NCBI GenBank assembly: GCA_000151295.1 | Contig: GG745345.1 | Coordinates: 782,231-846,230 of the forward strand | DNA from: Allomyces macrogynus ATCC 38327 | Lineage: Eukaryota; Blastocladiomycota; Blastocladiomycetes; Blastocladiales; Blastocladiaceae | Length of the DNA: 64,000 nucleotides | Direction: 5' to 3' | In this document: one piece after another, positions 45,280 to 55,342 of the stretch | Numbering within the stretch: position 1 is the first letter of the stretch | Layout: the number at the start of each line of letters is the position of its first letter | Notes under the pieces: model-generated | Seen by the model: only the letters and a program-made list of their open reading frames with translations | Told to the model about the DNA's origin: nothing | Databases searched by the model: none | Translations under genes and position numbers: made by a program

Positions 45280-47369
45280 ATGGTCGCGTCAGCTATCTTC
45301 ATCCTCGACGTCAAGGGCAAGCCCCTGATCGCTCGCGACTTTCGCGGCGATATCCCCATGACGGCCATCGACCAGTTTATGCCGCTCGTCATGGACCGCG
45401 ATGACGACCACGGTGACCCGCCGCCCATTGTCGCCGACACCAACGGCGTGCATTACCTGTAATTATTGTCAACGACGGACGGCCCACGCGATCGACCTGT
45501 GTGCTGGCAACTGATGATCTGCGTGTGCGTCCTCGTCCAGATATATGAAGCACAACAACCTATATTGTACGCTTCGACCGCAAATCATTTCCGGCCGCGC
45601 TCGTCCTGCCGCATTCGTGCTCTCATTCTCCTGCTCGTGCGCCCCACCGCGCTCAAATCGTCTCGACTGACGACCGACCGGCCCGCGTGCCATCAACGCG
45701 CCCCCAGTTGTCGCCCTGACGCGCAAAAACTCGAATGCCGCAACCATTTTCCTGTTCCTGCAACGGCTGACCGAGGTGCGTGCGCGGCATTGGGTTACAC
45801 CCCCCAAGAACGACGCTCGTACGTGCACTGACGAAACGCGTGCATGGCGACTCGACAGGTCTTCTCGGAATACTTCAAGCAAGTCGAGGAAGAGTCGATC
45901 CGCGACAATTTCGTCATCATTTATGAGCTGCTCGACGAAATGATGGACTTTGGGTGCGTGCACATTCTTTTCTCGCGTTATTTTGTTCGTTGTACGGCCC
46001 AGGCTGATCATGGTGGACTCTCTCAACAGGTACCCGCAAACGACCGAGTCCAAGGTCCTGCGCGAGTACATTACCCAGCAGTCCTACAAGCTCGAGTCGG
46101 CGACGACGACGCGCCCGCCGATTGCCGTGACCAACGCCGTCTCATGGCGTACCGAGGGCATCAAGTACCGCAAGAACGAGGTGTTCCTTGACGTCATTGA
46201 GTCGGTCAACTCGCTCGTAAGTTCTCGTCGAATCCCACATGACGTGTGCGGCACGCGCAGTTGCGAAGTCTGCACTGCAACATCCTCATGGCACGAACTG
46301 ATCCGTCTTCTTGACATGCTGCTAGATCTCGCCGCAGGGCAACGTCCTCCGCTCCGAGATTCTTGGCGCCATCAAGATGCGCTGTTTCCTATCGGGTATG
46401 CCCGAACTGCGACTGGGGCTCAATGACAAGGTGCTCTTCGAGACGTCGGGCCGCACGCCGCGCGGCAAGGCCATTGAAATGGACGACGTCAAGTTCCACC
46501 AGTGCGTGCGGCTCGCGCGATTCGACCACGACCGCACCATTTCGTTTATCCCGCCCGATGGCGAGTTTGAGCTCATGTCCTACCGGCTCGGCGCCGAGGT
46601 CAAGCCGCTGATTTCGGTCGAGACGACGATTGAGAACTACTCGGGCACGCGCGTCGAGTACCTGGTCCTCGTCAAGGCCAACTTCAAGCGCAGGTCGACG
46701 GCGAATAACGTTGAGATCTTGGTGCCGGTGCCCGAGGACGCCGACACACCGAAGCTGAAAGTCGTGGTGGGGTCGGCGAGTTACCACCCAGAGAAGAGCG
46801 CGATTATTTGGAAGATCAAGCACTTACAGGGCGGCATGGAGTTTCAGTTGCGCGCTACGTTGGGGTTGCCGACGGTCAAGAGCAGTACGTTTTGATTTGT
46901 GTCGCGATGCGATGCGGCAGGACCGATGCTGACTGTCCTCGTTCACATGTAGTCGACGCCGATAAGCGGCCACCGATCCAGCTCAAGTTTGAGATTCCGT
47001 ACTTTACGATCGTACGTTGCCTTTGTCCACCTTCGAGCGCCGGACCAACGCGATGCTTGCGTCGTTCTTGCACTTCCACGGCGAATCTCTCGACTGGATC
47101 TGATGAGTCCACCTTGTTCTCCCTCCATAGTCGGGCATCCAAGTCCGCTACCTGAAGATTGTACGTCTCTTATCGCGCGCGGATGCGAGCCGTGCTTGTC
47201 ATCTCACCGTGGATCCTCTCAAACGTAGGTCGAGAAATCAGGGTACGCGGCGCTGCCGTGGGTGCGCTACATTACCCAAAACGGCGACGCCTACCACGTG
47301 CGGCAACCAGAGCCCGTTGCGACCGGCCCTCGCGCACCGTATGGCGGCAAACGATCGATTGCGTATTGA
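45280..47369 (+). CDS. APM1: AP-1 clathrin adaptor complex mu subunit (9 exons)
   Basis: Medium chain of AP-1, which sorts YxxPhi cargo between trans-Golgi and endosomes. Exons 45280-45458, 45541-45566, 45708-45775, 45859-45953, 46030-46216, 46326-46884, 46953-47011, 47131-47160 and 47229-47369 join in frame to 447 aa. The longin-like N-domain reads ASAIFILDVKGKPLIARDFRGD, then YMKHNNLY, VALTRKNSNAATIFLFLQRL and EESIRDNFVIIYELLDEMMD. The linker has RTEGIKYRKNEVFLDVIESV. The mu homology domain includes FLSGMPELRLGLNDK, VKFHQCVRLARFDHDRTISF, FKRRSTANNVEI, and SGYAALPWVRYITQ. ASAIFILD and GDI mark AP-1 rather than AP-2 (IGGLFIYN). The C-terminus has about 15 extra residues (GPRAPYGGKRSIAY). Exons of 26 and 30 nt are notable. 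Confidence 0.95.
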
Positions 47370-47451
47370 TTCATGTCCTCCCACCTGTAATATCTCTTGT
47401 TGGCATGTCAACATCACATTTGCATACAATACCCGACCTCTGTTTCTACAT

Positions 47452-48666
47452 CTATTCGCTTGCCGGTTGCCAGAGACTGCTCATTGGGTTCACAAACGAC
47501 ACTTCGTCGCGCGGCGCGTCCCAATCGCGGCCGGCCATCACCCACGCGAGTGCCGCGAGGCGGTCCTCGGCAATCACCCGAAGCTGCGCGGCCTCGTCGT
47601 CGGTCGCGTCGAGGTACCGCTTCCACCCGGCGTCAGCGTTGGTCGCGGGCGCGTCGGCGGCCGTCAGGTCGGCTGGGATTGCGAAATCGTCGAGGAGAGC
47701 CTTGTCGATCAGACCGTCCTGCAGCGAGCGCGACGTGGCGTAGAGGAGCGTCACGTCTAGCGTCAACCGCGCGCGGATTCGGAAGGGTGAGTAAATAAAT
47801 CGAGCGCGTATTCAGAAGGGTGAGCAAATGAATCGAGCCCGGACGCCGCCGGTCAGTGAACGTACCAATATGCTTGGTCATATCGCGCAACGCCTTGGGC
47901 AGCTTCTTGATGTCGCTCGAGTCGCACGACGGATCGTCAATCGCTTCCTTGAGTTTCAGCAGCACCTGCGCGCGCGCACGCCAGTACCACGCCTCGGCCT
48001 GGTTCAGCGCCGCGATCAGCGACGGTTCCGGAACGAGCTGGTGCGCGCGGCCCAAGAACGACTCAATCGTTTTCGGTTCCGCAGGCACAATCCCGGTCGC
48101 TCCGAGCAAGTCCACCATCGGGAAGGGGCGGTAGTACGACGGGACGGCTGGGAGCAGGTGCAGTGCGCGCAACAGTATGCCGAACCCTTCCCAACGGCCT
48201 TCGAGCGCGGCAATGTCGGAGAGGGTCGAAGTGCCGACGTCATTGGCGATGAAATCTTGTTCCTACGCATCAGGCGCGATCAGATCGTGGTCGCCGGGGG
48301 CCAAATCCGTGGTTCGCCGAGACAATCGTACTAGCGGCGTCAAGTCGAGCAGCGACGTCGATTTCTTCAGCGCTTCATTTGCCTCGCCGACGCGAGCAAC
48401 TATAGAGGAACATGATCGTTCATCATCTGGCCCCACCGTCTCCGGTCCAAGTACGCACTCATGAGCGTGCGCTGCCCCTCGTTGAGCCCGCGCGCCGTCA
48501 GGTCGTGCACCATGCGCTCGAGCCCCCACCGCGACATGAACAAGTGCGTCGCTGCTGCACGCATCGCGACTTGCTGCGGGTTCTTGAGCGCAAATTCTTG
48601 GGCGACCGCGGCCTTGACCGTGTCGGCTGCACTCGCTCGCAGCTGGACGAGGGATCGGAACACCAT
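47452..48666 (-). CDS. DUF4272-like protein (4 exons)
   Basis: Family assignment is by pattern: an N-terminal SRWGLERMVHDLTARGLN region, then TPLEQDFIANDV, RWEGFGILLRALHLLP (the WRYEAL/LLWALG core of DUF4272), EAWYWRARAQVLLKLKEAI, and the terminal RLAALAWVMAGRDWDAPRDE (the ALNWL...DWDD signature). The function of this domain is unknown. Exons 48666-48459, 48399-48332, 48262-47866 and 47756-47452; donors GTGCGT, GTACGA, GTACGT. 325 aa. An apparent in-frame TAG near 48260 disappears when the 69-nt intron 48263-48331 is removed. The last intron (47757-47865) contains an imperfect duplication of about 33 bp. It converges with AP-1 mu, 82 bp between stops. Confidence 0.6.
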
Positions 48667-49003
48667 GGTCGCAACGTGGTTGCTGATAATTCTTGGTGCG
48701 GGTCGATAGCACTCGCGATGTTGGACTGCGTCAGCTGGCAACAAGACGCAATTGCGGTATGGTGGTGGTTTGGGAGGTCGCGATGACCTTGCATGAGCGC
48801 GGTTTGTTGATGCGTGTTGAAGTCGATCTGGGCACGTCAAACGCTCTGCTCATTGCTCAAATTTTACCAGAACCAAGTCGCGAGCGTTGCTGAAATGAAT
48901 CCACGATACAATAACAAAAATGCAATTCAAGTTGCCACATTTCTTACTCGCAAAGAATGAATTCGCTGCTTCTCGCAGCAACCTGCTCATCAACTATCCC
49001 CAT
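48667..49003. other. Spacer, no gene seen
   Basis: Upstream of the DUF4272-like start. AT-richer around 48840-48960; no ORF or repeat of note. Confidence 0.45.
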
Positions 49004-49768
49004 CTAGAACTTCTGGCACAGCGGGTAGGCCGGCGCCGTCAAGAGCGTAATGGCTCCGCTCGTGGACGTGACCGAGGAGCTGCAGGTCGACGCCGTACGT
49101 GTCACCATTCTACGAGTTGATTACGACCGCGTCCATCGGGTTGAGCGACAGCGCCGTGCTTGTGCTGGTGGTGCTGAGCACCAGTTTGCCGATGTGATCT
49201 TGGCCAACTTCATCCCGGCCGCCCGGCGCGTGGCGACGGCTGCGGCGCGCGACGCGACCTTGCCAGCGGCCGTGACGACCTTGAACGGCGCGAGCGCCGC
49301 TGGGTCCTGCAGCTATGGACGCCACCAGATCAGTGGTCAGAATGGGGTCCTAATCAGCGCGCCGTTGCCATGAAGCGGGTGGCGAGTAGTACGCTACCTT
49401 AGTGTTTCTAAAAAAGACCACCAAGCGTACGGATGGGAATAATCTGGTTGATTTGAAACGTCGACTTGCCGGCGGGCAGAGGACCAAACGCGCCGTGCGA
49501 CGGTCGTGGGCACTGTGACAGTATAAATGTCGCTCGGTTTGGGGACACGGTTGAACCGGGCCAGCTCCCACACGTCGAGAGCTTGGACAGTCTTGTCGGC
49601 CGCTGCAAGGGCAAGAAACGCAACAGCGAGCAGGAAAAAGGACGGGACGTGGCGACGAGGGCACTGTTGGTGTGTTGGTGCTGTTTTGGGAGAGAACAGC
49701 GCGGGAGCGAGGGCGAGGGGGATGGAAATGGAGGAAACGACGCGCGCTTGCCTGTTGCGAAAACTCAT
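49004..49768 (-). pseudogene. Broken gene for a secreted protein
   Basis: Pieces with clear coding character lie in different frames. First MSFRNRQ... with a signal-peptide-like VPSFFLLAVAFLALAAA, then FNRVPKPSDIYTVTVPT. In another frame follows SHGAFGPLPAGKSTFQINQ. After a possible intron (GTACGC donor near 49421) comes DPAALAPFKVVTAAGKVASR, ...GMKLAKITSA, a further frame change to KLVLSTTSTSTALSLNPMDA, and a final GAITLLTAPAYPLCQKF-TAG. At least two frame changes have no plausible intron between them. I cannot name the family. Sequencing indels are an alternative to true decay. Confidence 0.4.
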
Positions 49769-51935
49769 TGGGAAGCGGTCGCCTGCTTTGCTGAGGAAAG
49801 AAGGTGGGCGGAGATTTTGGAAAAATGGAACAAAATGTTCGAAACAGACGAGAACGCCCAACTGGCGGAGTAGCCACAAGTCTGACCAGAAATGAGTAAA
49901 GATTTTTTGAACATGTGGTACTGATTTGGGCGGCTTCATGCCTCTCTGTAAATATTTGTATCCAACGCGTTAGCAGCATGAGAGAGTGGTCGTGGACGCG
50001 GATACGTGAAATATCCTTTTGGAGGACTTCTTTCATCCTCGATCAATTTTTCAGAGCAAAGTGCGAAGTCGAACCGCTGCCAATATGATAACACACCACA
50101 CCGCGCGCGAGAGCGTTATGGCACTTGCAATTGGACACGCAATTCAGGCCGTGAATCAGAGGATTTGGTCCCAAACAATGATTCCATCAACCCTGGCCGA
50201 CTACGTTATGGATTGGGTCAAAAAGGGCGTCGGCCACAGCAGGCGCGGCATTGCAAGGTCGAAACGAGACAAACGCGACACACAACAACCATCGAACACG
50301 ACACGCGTTGCGCCAGCGGACGGGGAGCGGCGGCCGCAGCGTGAATGAGCGAATCCGCGCCTCGCTGCCTATGCGCTGCTGCACGACGGCCCGGCCTGGC
50401 GAGACTGTGCTACGTGAGTTGCGACCGCGCGTCGGTGCACCGCGCCGATTCAATGTCCACATCATCGGCTGCGCTGAGCAGTGACATGAAAAGAACTCAC
50501 GCCGGGCGCCCGCCCGGGCAAATGTTAGAATCGCTTGCTGTTGCTGCGTGAAAATCGTCAGCCGCAATCAGCCTCTCTGGTTCGCGTCAAAACGTTCCTT
50601 TCCCATGCGCATTTCAACCACTACAAACAGTAAAGTTTGATCAGGCGGGTATAGCGCGCGTGCGTCCTCTCTCTATCCGCTTGTGGACACATAGTTCGCG
50701 CGTTGTCACGGCCCCCGGTCGGGGGCTTCATCTTGGGCGCTCTGACTCGCCAGAGCGGGAATGGTGCACATGTAAATGGGAGTGGCCCTTGCATGATGGT
50801 TTTTGCGCAAGGGGGCAACCAACACTCTCTGATAGCGCCCAGCACGCGCATGCGAGTGTTGGCGGGATAGATTGTGCGCTCTGCTTGGTTCGACCAAGAG
50901 CAAAGAGAAGACTAGTTTCGGCGAAATAATTGGCCGACGTGGTCGTCGTCGTCGCTGTCGATGTCGTCGATGTCGTCGATGTCATCGATGTCGTCGATGT
51001 CGTCGATGTCATCGCTGTCGTCGATGTCATCGCTGTCGTCGATGTCGTCGATGTCATCGCTGTCGGTCGATGGGACGATGGGCAATATCGTCGGAAGAAC
51101 AAGCCTCTGGCGCGACTATGGCGAGGAACATGAGGGCAAGCGTACCAGTGCACGTATTTATTGAAGTGGCGTAAATTTTGAGTAAAGGCAACGAGAACAG
51201 GCGCGGTTTCATGTCGTTCATGTCGTCAGCCCGTTGTTTCATGTAATGCGAGGCGGCAGAGCGTGTAAAAATGGCATTCTTCGAACAACCACCATGCATT
51301 TGCACAGCATCTCGCCTCGTTTTCGGTGATCCTCCGTACGCCCCTCTGTTTGCCGTTGCTCGCTCGTGCTCCTTGTCGTTGCCCTTGCTTTCGTGCTCTC
51401 GCTTCGATCCGTGCGTCGTTGCGCGCCACCACGGAACGCACGCGCGCGCGCCTGTTCCTCAACAGCCTGAAGTCGACACCAACGCTGCTGCCCGCCGCCT
51501 CCGCCGCCCCCGCGCACGGCACCCACAGTCCTGGTCGTGCCCTGCCGACGTTTATCAGTCGGGTGAGACCCACTGACCCCAACTTGTATCGACCCACTTT
51601 CGTGCGAGCTGCCACCCTTGATCTTTGGAACAACCAGTGCGCAACCATCCACACCCCCCACGAACATTCCTGCAACTCGACGCTGCACATCGTATCGATT
51701 CGCCAAGTTTGTCCGGCACCGCCGCACACGGGCCGAACTCTCTTTCCTCCTCCACCTACGCTCGCGTGCCGTATTGCCTTTCTTTGCGCCGCGAGCGCAA
51801 GAGGATTGACCGGATCCGCACCCACCGTATGTACCAACCGGCCCACGGCCACCCTGCGAGCACTTTGGGGACCGTCCACAACAGCAGGACGAGGTGGAGA
51901 GAGTTGCGCTGCTGCAGCTCAAAGCTCATTTTGAA
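49769..51935. other. Intergenic region upstream of the forkhead gene
   Basis: No gene recognised. It holds the trinucleotide-based minisatellite described separately and AT-richer stretches at 49880-50110 and 50560-50660. The part from 51290 to 51935 has many open frames on both strands, probably 5' leader of the forkhead gene. Confidence 0.4.
50942..51064 (+). repeat. GTCGTCGAT-type minisatellite
   Basis: About thirteen tandem copies of a 9-bp unit (gtcgtcgat / gtcatcgat / gtcatcgct). The unit is a multiple of three, so all frames stay open and give spurious Asp/Val- or Thr/Ser-repeat ORFs. Confidence 0.85.
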
Positions 51936-54484
51936 ATGATGCGGTCATCCCGTGCATGTAGCTCGCCCGACGTGCAGCAACTTGTGCCCATGAACAGCCG
52001 AAGTGACGACTGCGGCGACCCGCGCTCGGGCACATCGGGCCACCCGGGGCTCGACCAGACCATGGCACGATTACCCACGACCGCCGCATCAGCCTTGCTC
52101 GAAATGGCTGGTGGCAGTGCTGGTGCTGGTGCTGGTGCTCGGTCCAGTAACCACGGGAGCGGGTCGGATCACACGCTGACGCCGGCGGCCGCCACGTGGC
52201 ACGGCCAGTCGCAGCCGCTGTCGGTCTTGCTTCATTCTATTGATCCGAGCCCGGCAACGTCGACCTATAACGCGAGCTCGGCACGACCGGACCTCTCGGC
52301 GATCCAGACGATGCTCGGCCCCATGTCGCCGTCGATCCCGAGCGCAGGCGACGAACCGCAGTCTTTGGACGCGGCATTAGCTGCTGCTGCTGCAGCGACG
52401 ACTGCTGCCGCGACGCCCTCTGCAACTACCGCCGCTGTCTCGCCCATCGTGCTGATGCCCTCTTTCGACGGCAGCTCGAGCACGTCCACCTCGTACCCGC
52501 TCCCGCCGTTCCCCAACGCCGCATCGCTCGCGACGAGCACGTATCTCGCACCGCTCCCGCCACCCCCACCGCCACCACCATCGCATGTCCTCGCCGTGGC
52601 ACCCGTTGACGCGACGGCCTCGTTTGGCAATCAACTGGGCGTGCCGATGCCCTTGTTCCCGGTGGACGTACCTGGCAACAGCGCAGTGCCCTTGGCACCG
52701 AAACCCGCGCAGCCGAGCGAGTCGACTGAGCGCCCGCCGTTCCCGCTGGCGACAGTGATTGCTCAGGCAGTCGTGTCGACGCCGGCCAAGCGCGCGACGC
52801 TCGCTGAAATTTACGCGTGGATGGTGGAGACGTATCCGTACTACCGTACGTGCACGACCAACTGGAAGGCACGTTAGCGTTGTGCTTTGTTGCGTTGTGC
52901 TGTGTTGAAATTGCAGCGCGCTGCGTGGTTCTTTGCGGTGTTGTGTTGCGCCGTTGTGTTGCGCCGATGCGTTGTTGCGCTGGATTTGCGTTGTGCACTG
53001 CGTGGTCGCGTTGCTTGCTTGCTTGCTTGCTTGCCTGTGATCCTCACTGACACTGATCGTCTCTGCGCGCGCGCGCACGATTCCGCATATAGAACACGGT
53101 CCGCCACACCCTGTCGGTGAACAAAGGCTTTGTGCGGCTCGACAAGACGATCCACCATCTTGGCAAGGGCTGCTACTGGACGCTCGACTCGGTCAATGGT
53201 CCACCGCTCCTTGACCGTCCCTCGCAACGACGGTCCGGGTGGGACGACTCGCGCCGCTCGCGCGCACGCAAGAGCAGCAAGGGCGTGACGCGCGTCTCAA
53301 CCGACGTGGCCGCTGTTGCCGCAGCCGCCGCCGCGGTGGGCGCGTACCCGAGCCCGGCATCGGCCAATTCCTCAGGCACGACGGGTGCCGCTGGTGGCGT
53401 GCCGTTCATGCCCGGTATGGTCCCCGCGACGCGGTCCGACACGGGATCTGTTGCACCCGCAAGCCAGCCGGCCTCGCCGGCGGTCGCGAACGTACTGGGC
53501 GTCGAACCCGGATGGACGCAAGCGGATTTCTCGCGGTTGCTCGAGACGGTCGCGACGGCACCGCCGCCATCGACTGTGTCGACTACGCGGCCCGCCGCCG
53601 CGGTCACTTTGGGTGGACAAGCTGCGGCGAAAATGGCTCAACGCGCTGGATCGCAACAAGCCCTGACTTTCGCGCTCCCGCCGACGGCTTCCTATGCGCA
53701 CGGTACTGGCGGCACATACGCGTCGCAGCACCACGGGCACGCCGTCCCCTTGCAGCAGCAGCAGTCGCCGCAACATCTCCAGGTGCACCAGCCGCTGATG
53801 CAGCACCAGGCAATGCAACACCAGCAGTCGCATCAGACGCACGCGCTGATGCAGCAGCAGCGCCAGTACGCGGCCTCGGCACTCGTGCAATCCGATTCGG
53901 CCAACGTGCAGCAACTGTACGGCGCTCCGATCGCGCATTATACGCCAAACCACGAGCATGCAGCGCGGCCAGCGCAGGCGGGCCATGTGCATGCGGCGAC
54001 CGCGTATGTTCCGCAGCAACCGAACCAAGGACCTGCCGCGCAGTACTATCCATCAACCCCGCATGCGACTGCGACCGGATCGGCGGCAACGCATGCGCGA
54101 TCGGCGGGCACGGCACCCGTGTATGCGGCCGCCACGAGTTATCAAGCTCCAGCACACCAGCAGTTCTACGGCCAGCGGCAGCAGCAGCAACATCACCACG
54201 TCGCCGCACCGCCACAGCAGTCTACGTCCCACGCTACGCAACCGGCGTTTCTGCAGCCGACGCCGCAGCATGCGTACCAAGCGCATGCGCACGTGCATCC
54301 GCACGCGCACCACCATCAGCAACCACCACCGCCGCCGCATCCGCACGTGTCGTATATGAGCCAAGGCGCCGTGGTTGTGACGGCGCCCACAACGGCGCCC
54401 GCGTACGTTGGGGCGGTATATGCACCTGCTCCGGCGCCGAGGCATGGCGGCGCGCATCAGCAGCAGCTGTTGCCAGATCAATAA
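51936..54484 (+). CDS. Forkhead (winged-helix) transcription factor (2 exons)
   Basis: DNA-binding regulator with an FH domain split by an intron. Exon 1 (51936-52868) is 311 residues of Ser/Ala/Pro/Thr-rich sequence followed by RPPFPLATVIAQAVVSTPAK, RATLAEIYAWMVETYPYYR (helices 1-2). Exon 2 (53093-54484) continues NTVRHTLSVNKGFVRL (recognition helix; N-x-x-R-H-x-L-S core kept) and GKGCYWTLD. The 224-nt intron starts with GC (gcacgt), not GT, and ends ATAG; it is the only junction that keeps frame and gives NWKNTVRHTLS. The rest of the 774-aa protein is Gln/His-rich with long Q, H and P runs. The usual W in SYWTID is kept; KPPYSYATLI has become RPPFPLATVI. It is the last host gene before the viral element. 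Confidence 0.88.
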
Positions 54485-54660
54485 TTTGTCTTTCTTCTCG
54501 TTCTTTCTTGTTGTCTCGATCATTATTTTTCACTTGTTGGTTTTGGTTGGCGTGTGTTGTGAATCATTTTGATTCCGGTAGAATATTGTCACAGGGGAGT
54601 GCATGCTTTTGATACTTGCGTTGTGCCATTCTTTTCTGTGAGGCATCTGGTCTGTCATTT
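54485..54660. other. 3' flank of the forkhead gene
   Basis: T-rich 3' UTR-like sequence. The junction with the integrated element is expected between here and about 54700. Confidence 0.4.
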
Positions 54661-54685
54661 GGCGCCGACCTTTGAGGTCGGCGCC
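54661..54685. repeat. Perfect inverted repeat GGCGCCGACC-5-GGTCGGCGCC
   Basis: Two 10-bp arms around TTTGA. It lies at the host/virus transition and may be part of the terminal inverted repeat or a terminator hairpin. Confidence 0.7.
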
Positions 54686-54689
54686 ACAT

Positions 54690-54985
54690 GTGCCCTAGGA
54701 CCCTGCCCTAGGTCCAACCCTAAGTAAAAATGCTGTCCTAGGTCCACGCCGCTCCAGGACCACCACCTCGATGAACCCCCACCGCGGCCACTTCGATTAA
54801 TGGTTCTCGACATGCCCCTGTAAGCCTGAGGACCTGGACAGGAATTCTGGGACCTAGGTCCACGCCAGTCGGGGAATGGAATTTGGGGATATGTACCGCA
54901 AGCAAGTCTCAGAAAGGGTACTGGGGATGGTTTGACTGGGAATTGGGACCTAGGAACTTCTGTCTGGGACCTAGGTCCATGCGCG
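54690..54985. repeat. Cluster of GGACCTAGGTCC palindromes
   Basis: The core CCTAGG occurs near 54694, 54709, 54738, 54853, 54949 and 54971, several times in the full palindrome and followed by ACGCC or ATGCG. The same core returns at 58530 and 58552 between two viral genes, so it is a feature of the element. Confidence 0.75.
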
Positions 54986-55059
54986 GGCAGCGCAGCTGCC
55001 CTTGGGGCCAGGGGGTTCGGGGAATGCTTGGAGATGGGTTGGGAAGGTTTGTGGACACA

Positions 55060-55325
55060 CTTGGGCGAACTATGTCCAGGGTGTGTCCACTCCAAATGGC
55101 CTCCCAGATAGGTTTTGACACACTGGACACACTGGACAGGGTTGAAAAAATAGATGGCTATAGAAAAAGGGGGGAGAAGATGTGCACAATCTGCACACAT
55201 CCCCCTTTTTTTTTATTTTCTGAACATCAATTGAAGTGTGTCCAGTGTGTCCAGTGTGTCCATGGGTCTGGGCGGCCATTTAGAGTGGACACACCTGGAC
55301 ATAGTTTACCCAACTATGTCCACTG
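55060..55325. repeat. GGACACACT / GTGTCCA short tandem repeats
   Basis: Runs of tggacacac (about 55119-55139) and of its complement gtgtccagt (about 55237-55262), with ggacatagtt/aactatgtcc pairs at 55068-55076 and 55297-55322, form a loose inverted arrangement downstream of the helicase gene. Confidence 0.6.
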
Positions 55326-55342
55326 GACCTATTTACAAAGCT

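Noticed and set aside
48258..48262. In-frame TAG within the DUF4272-like gene, which together with the MDH TAA and integrase TGA suggested an altered genetic code
   Set aside because: A standard intron (48263-48331, GTACGA...GTAG) removes it and gives TPLEQDFI. TAA, TAG and TGA all serve as ordinary stops in other genes here.
50728..51153. Thr/Ser-repeat or Asp/Val-repeat ORFs on both strands
   Set aside because: They are translations of a 9-bp minisatellite, open in all frames because the unit is a multiple of three.
54485..54660. Assigning an exact insertion point and target duplication for the viral element
   Set aside because: The right terminus is outside the window, so neither can be seen.
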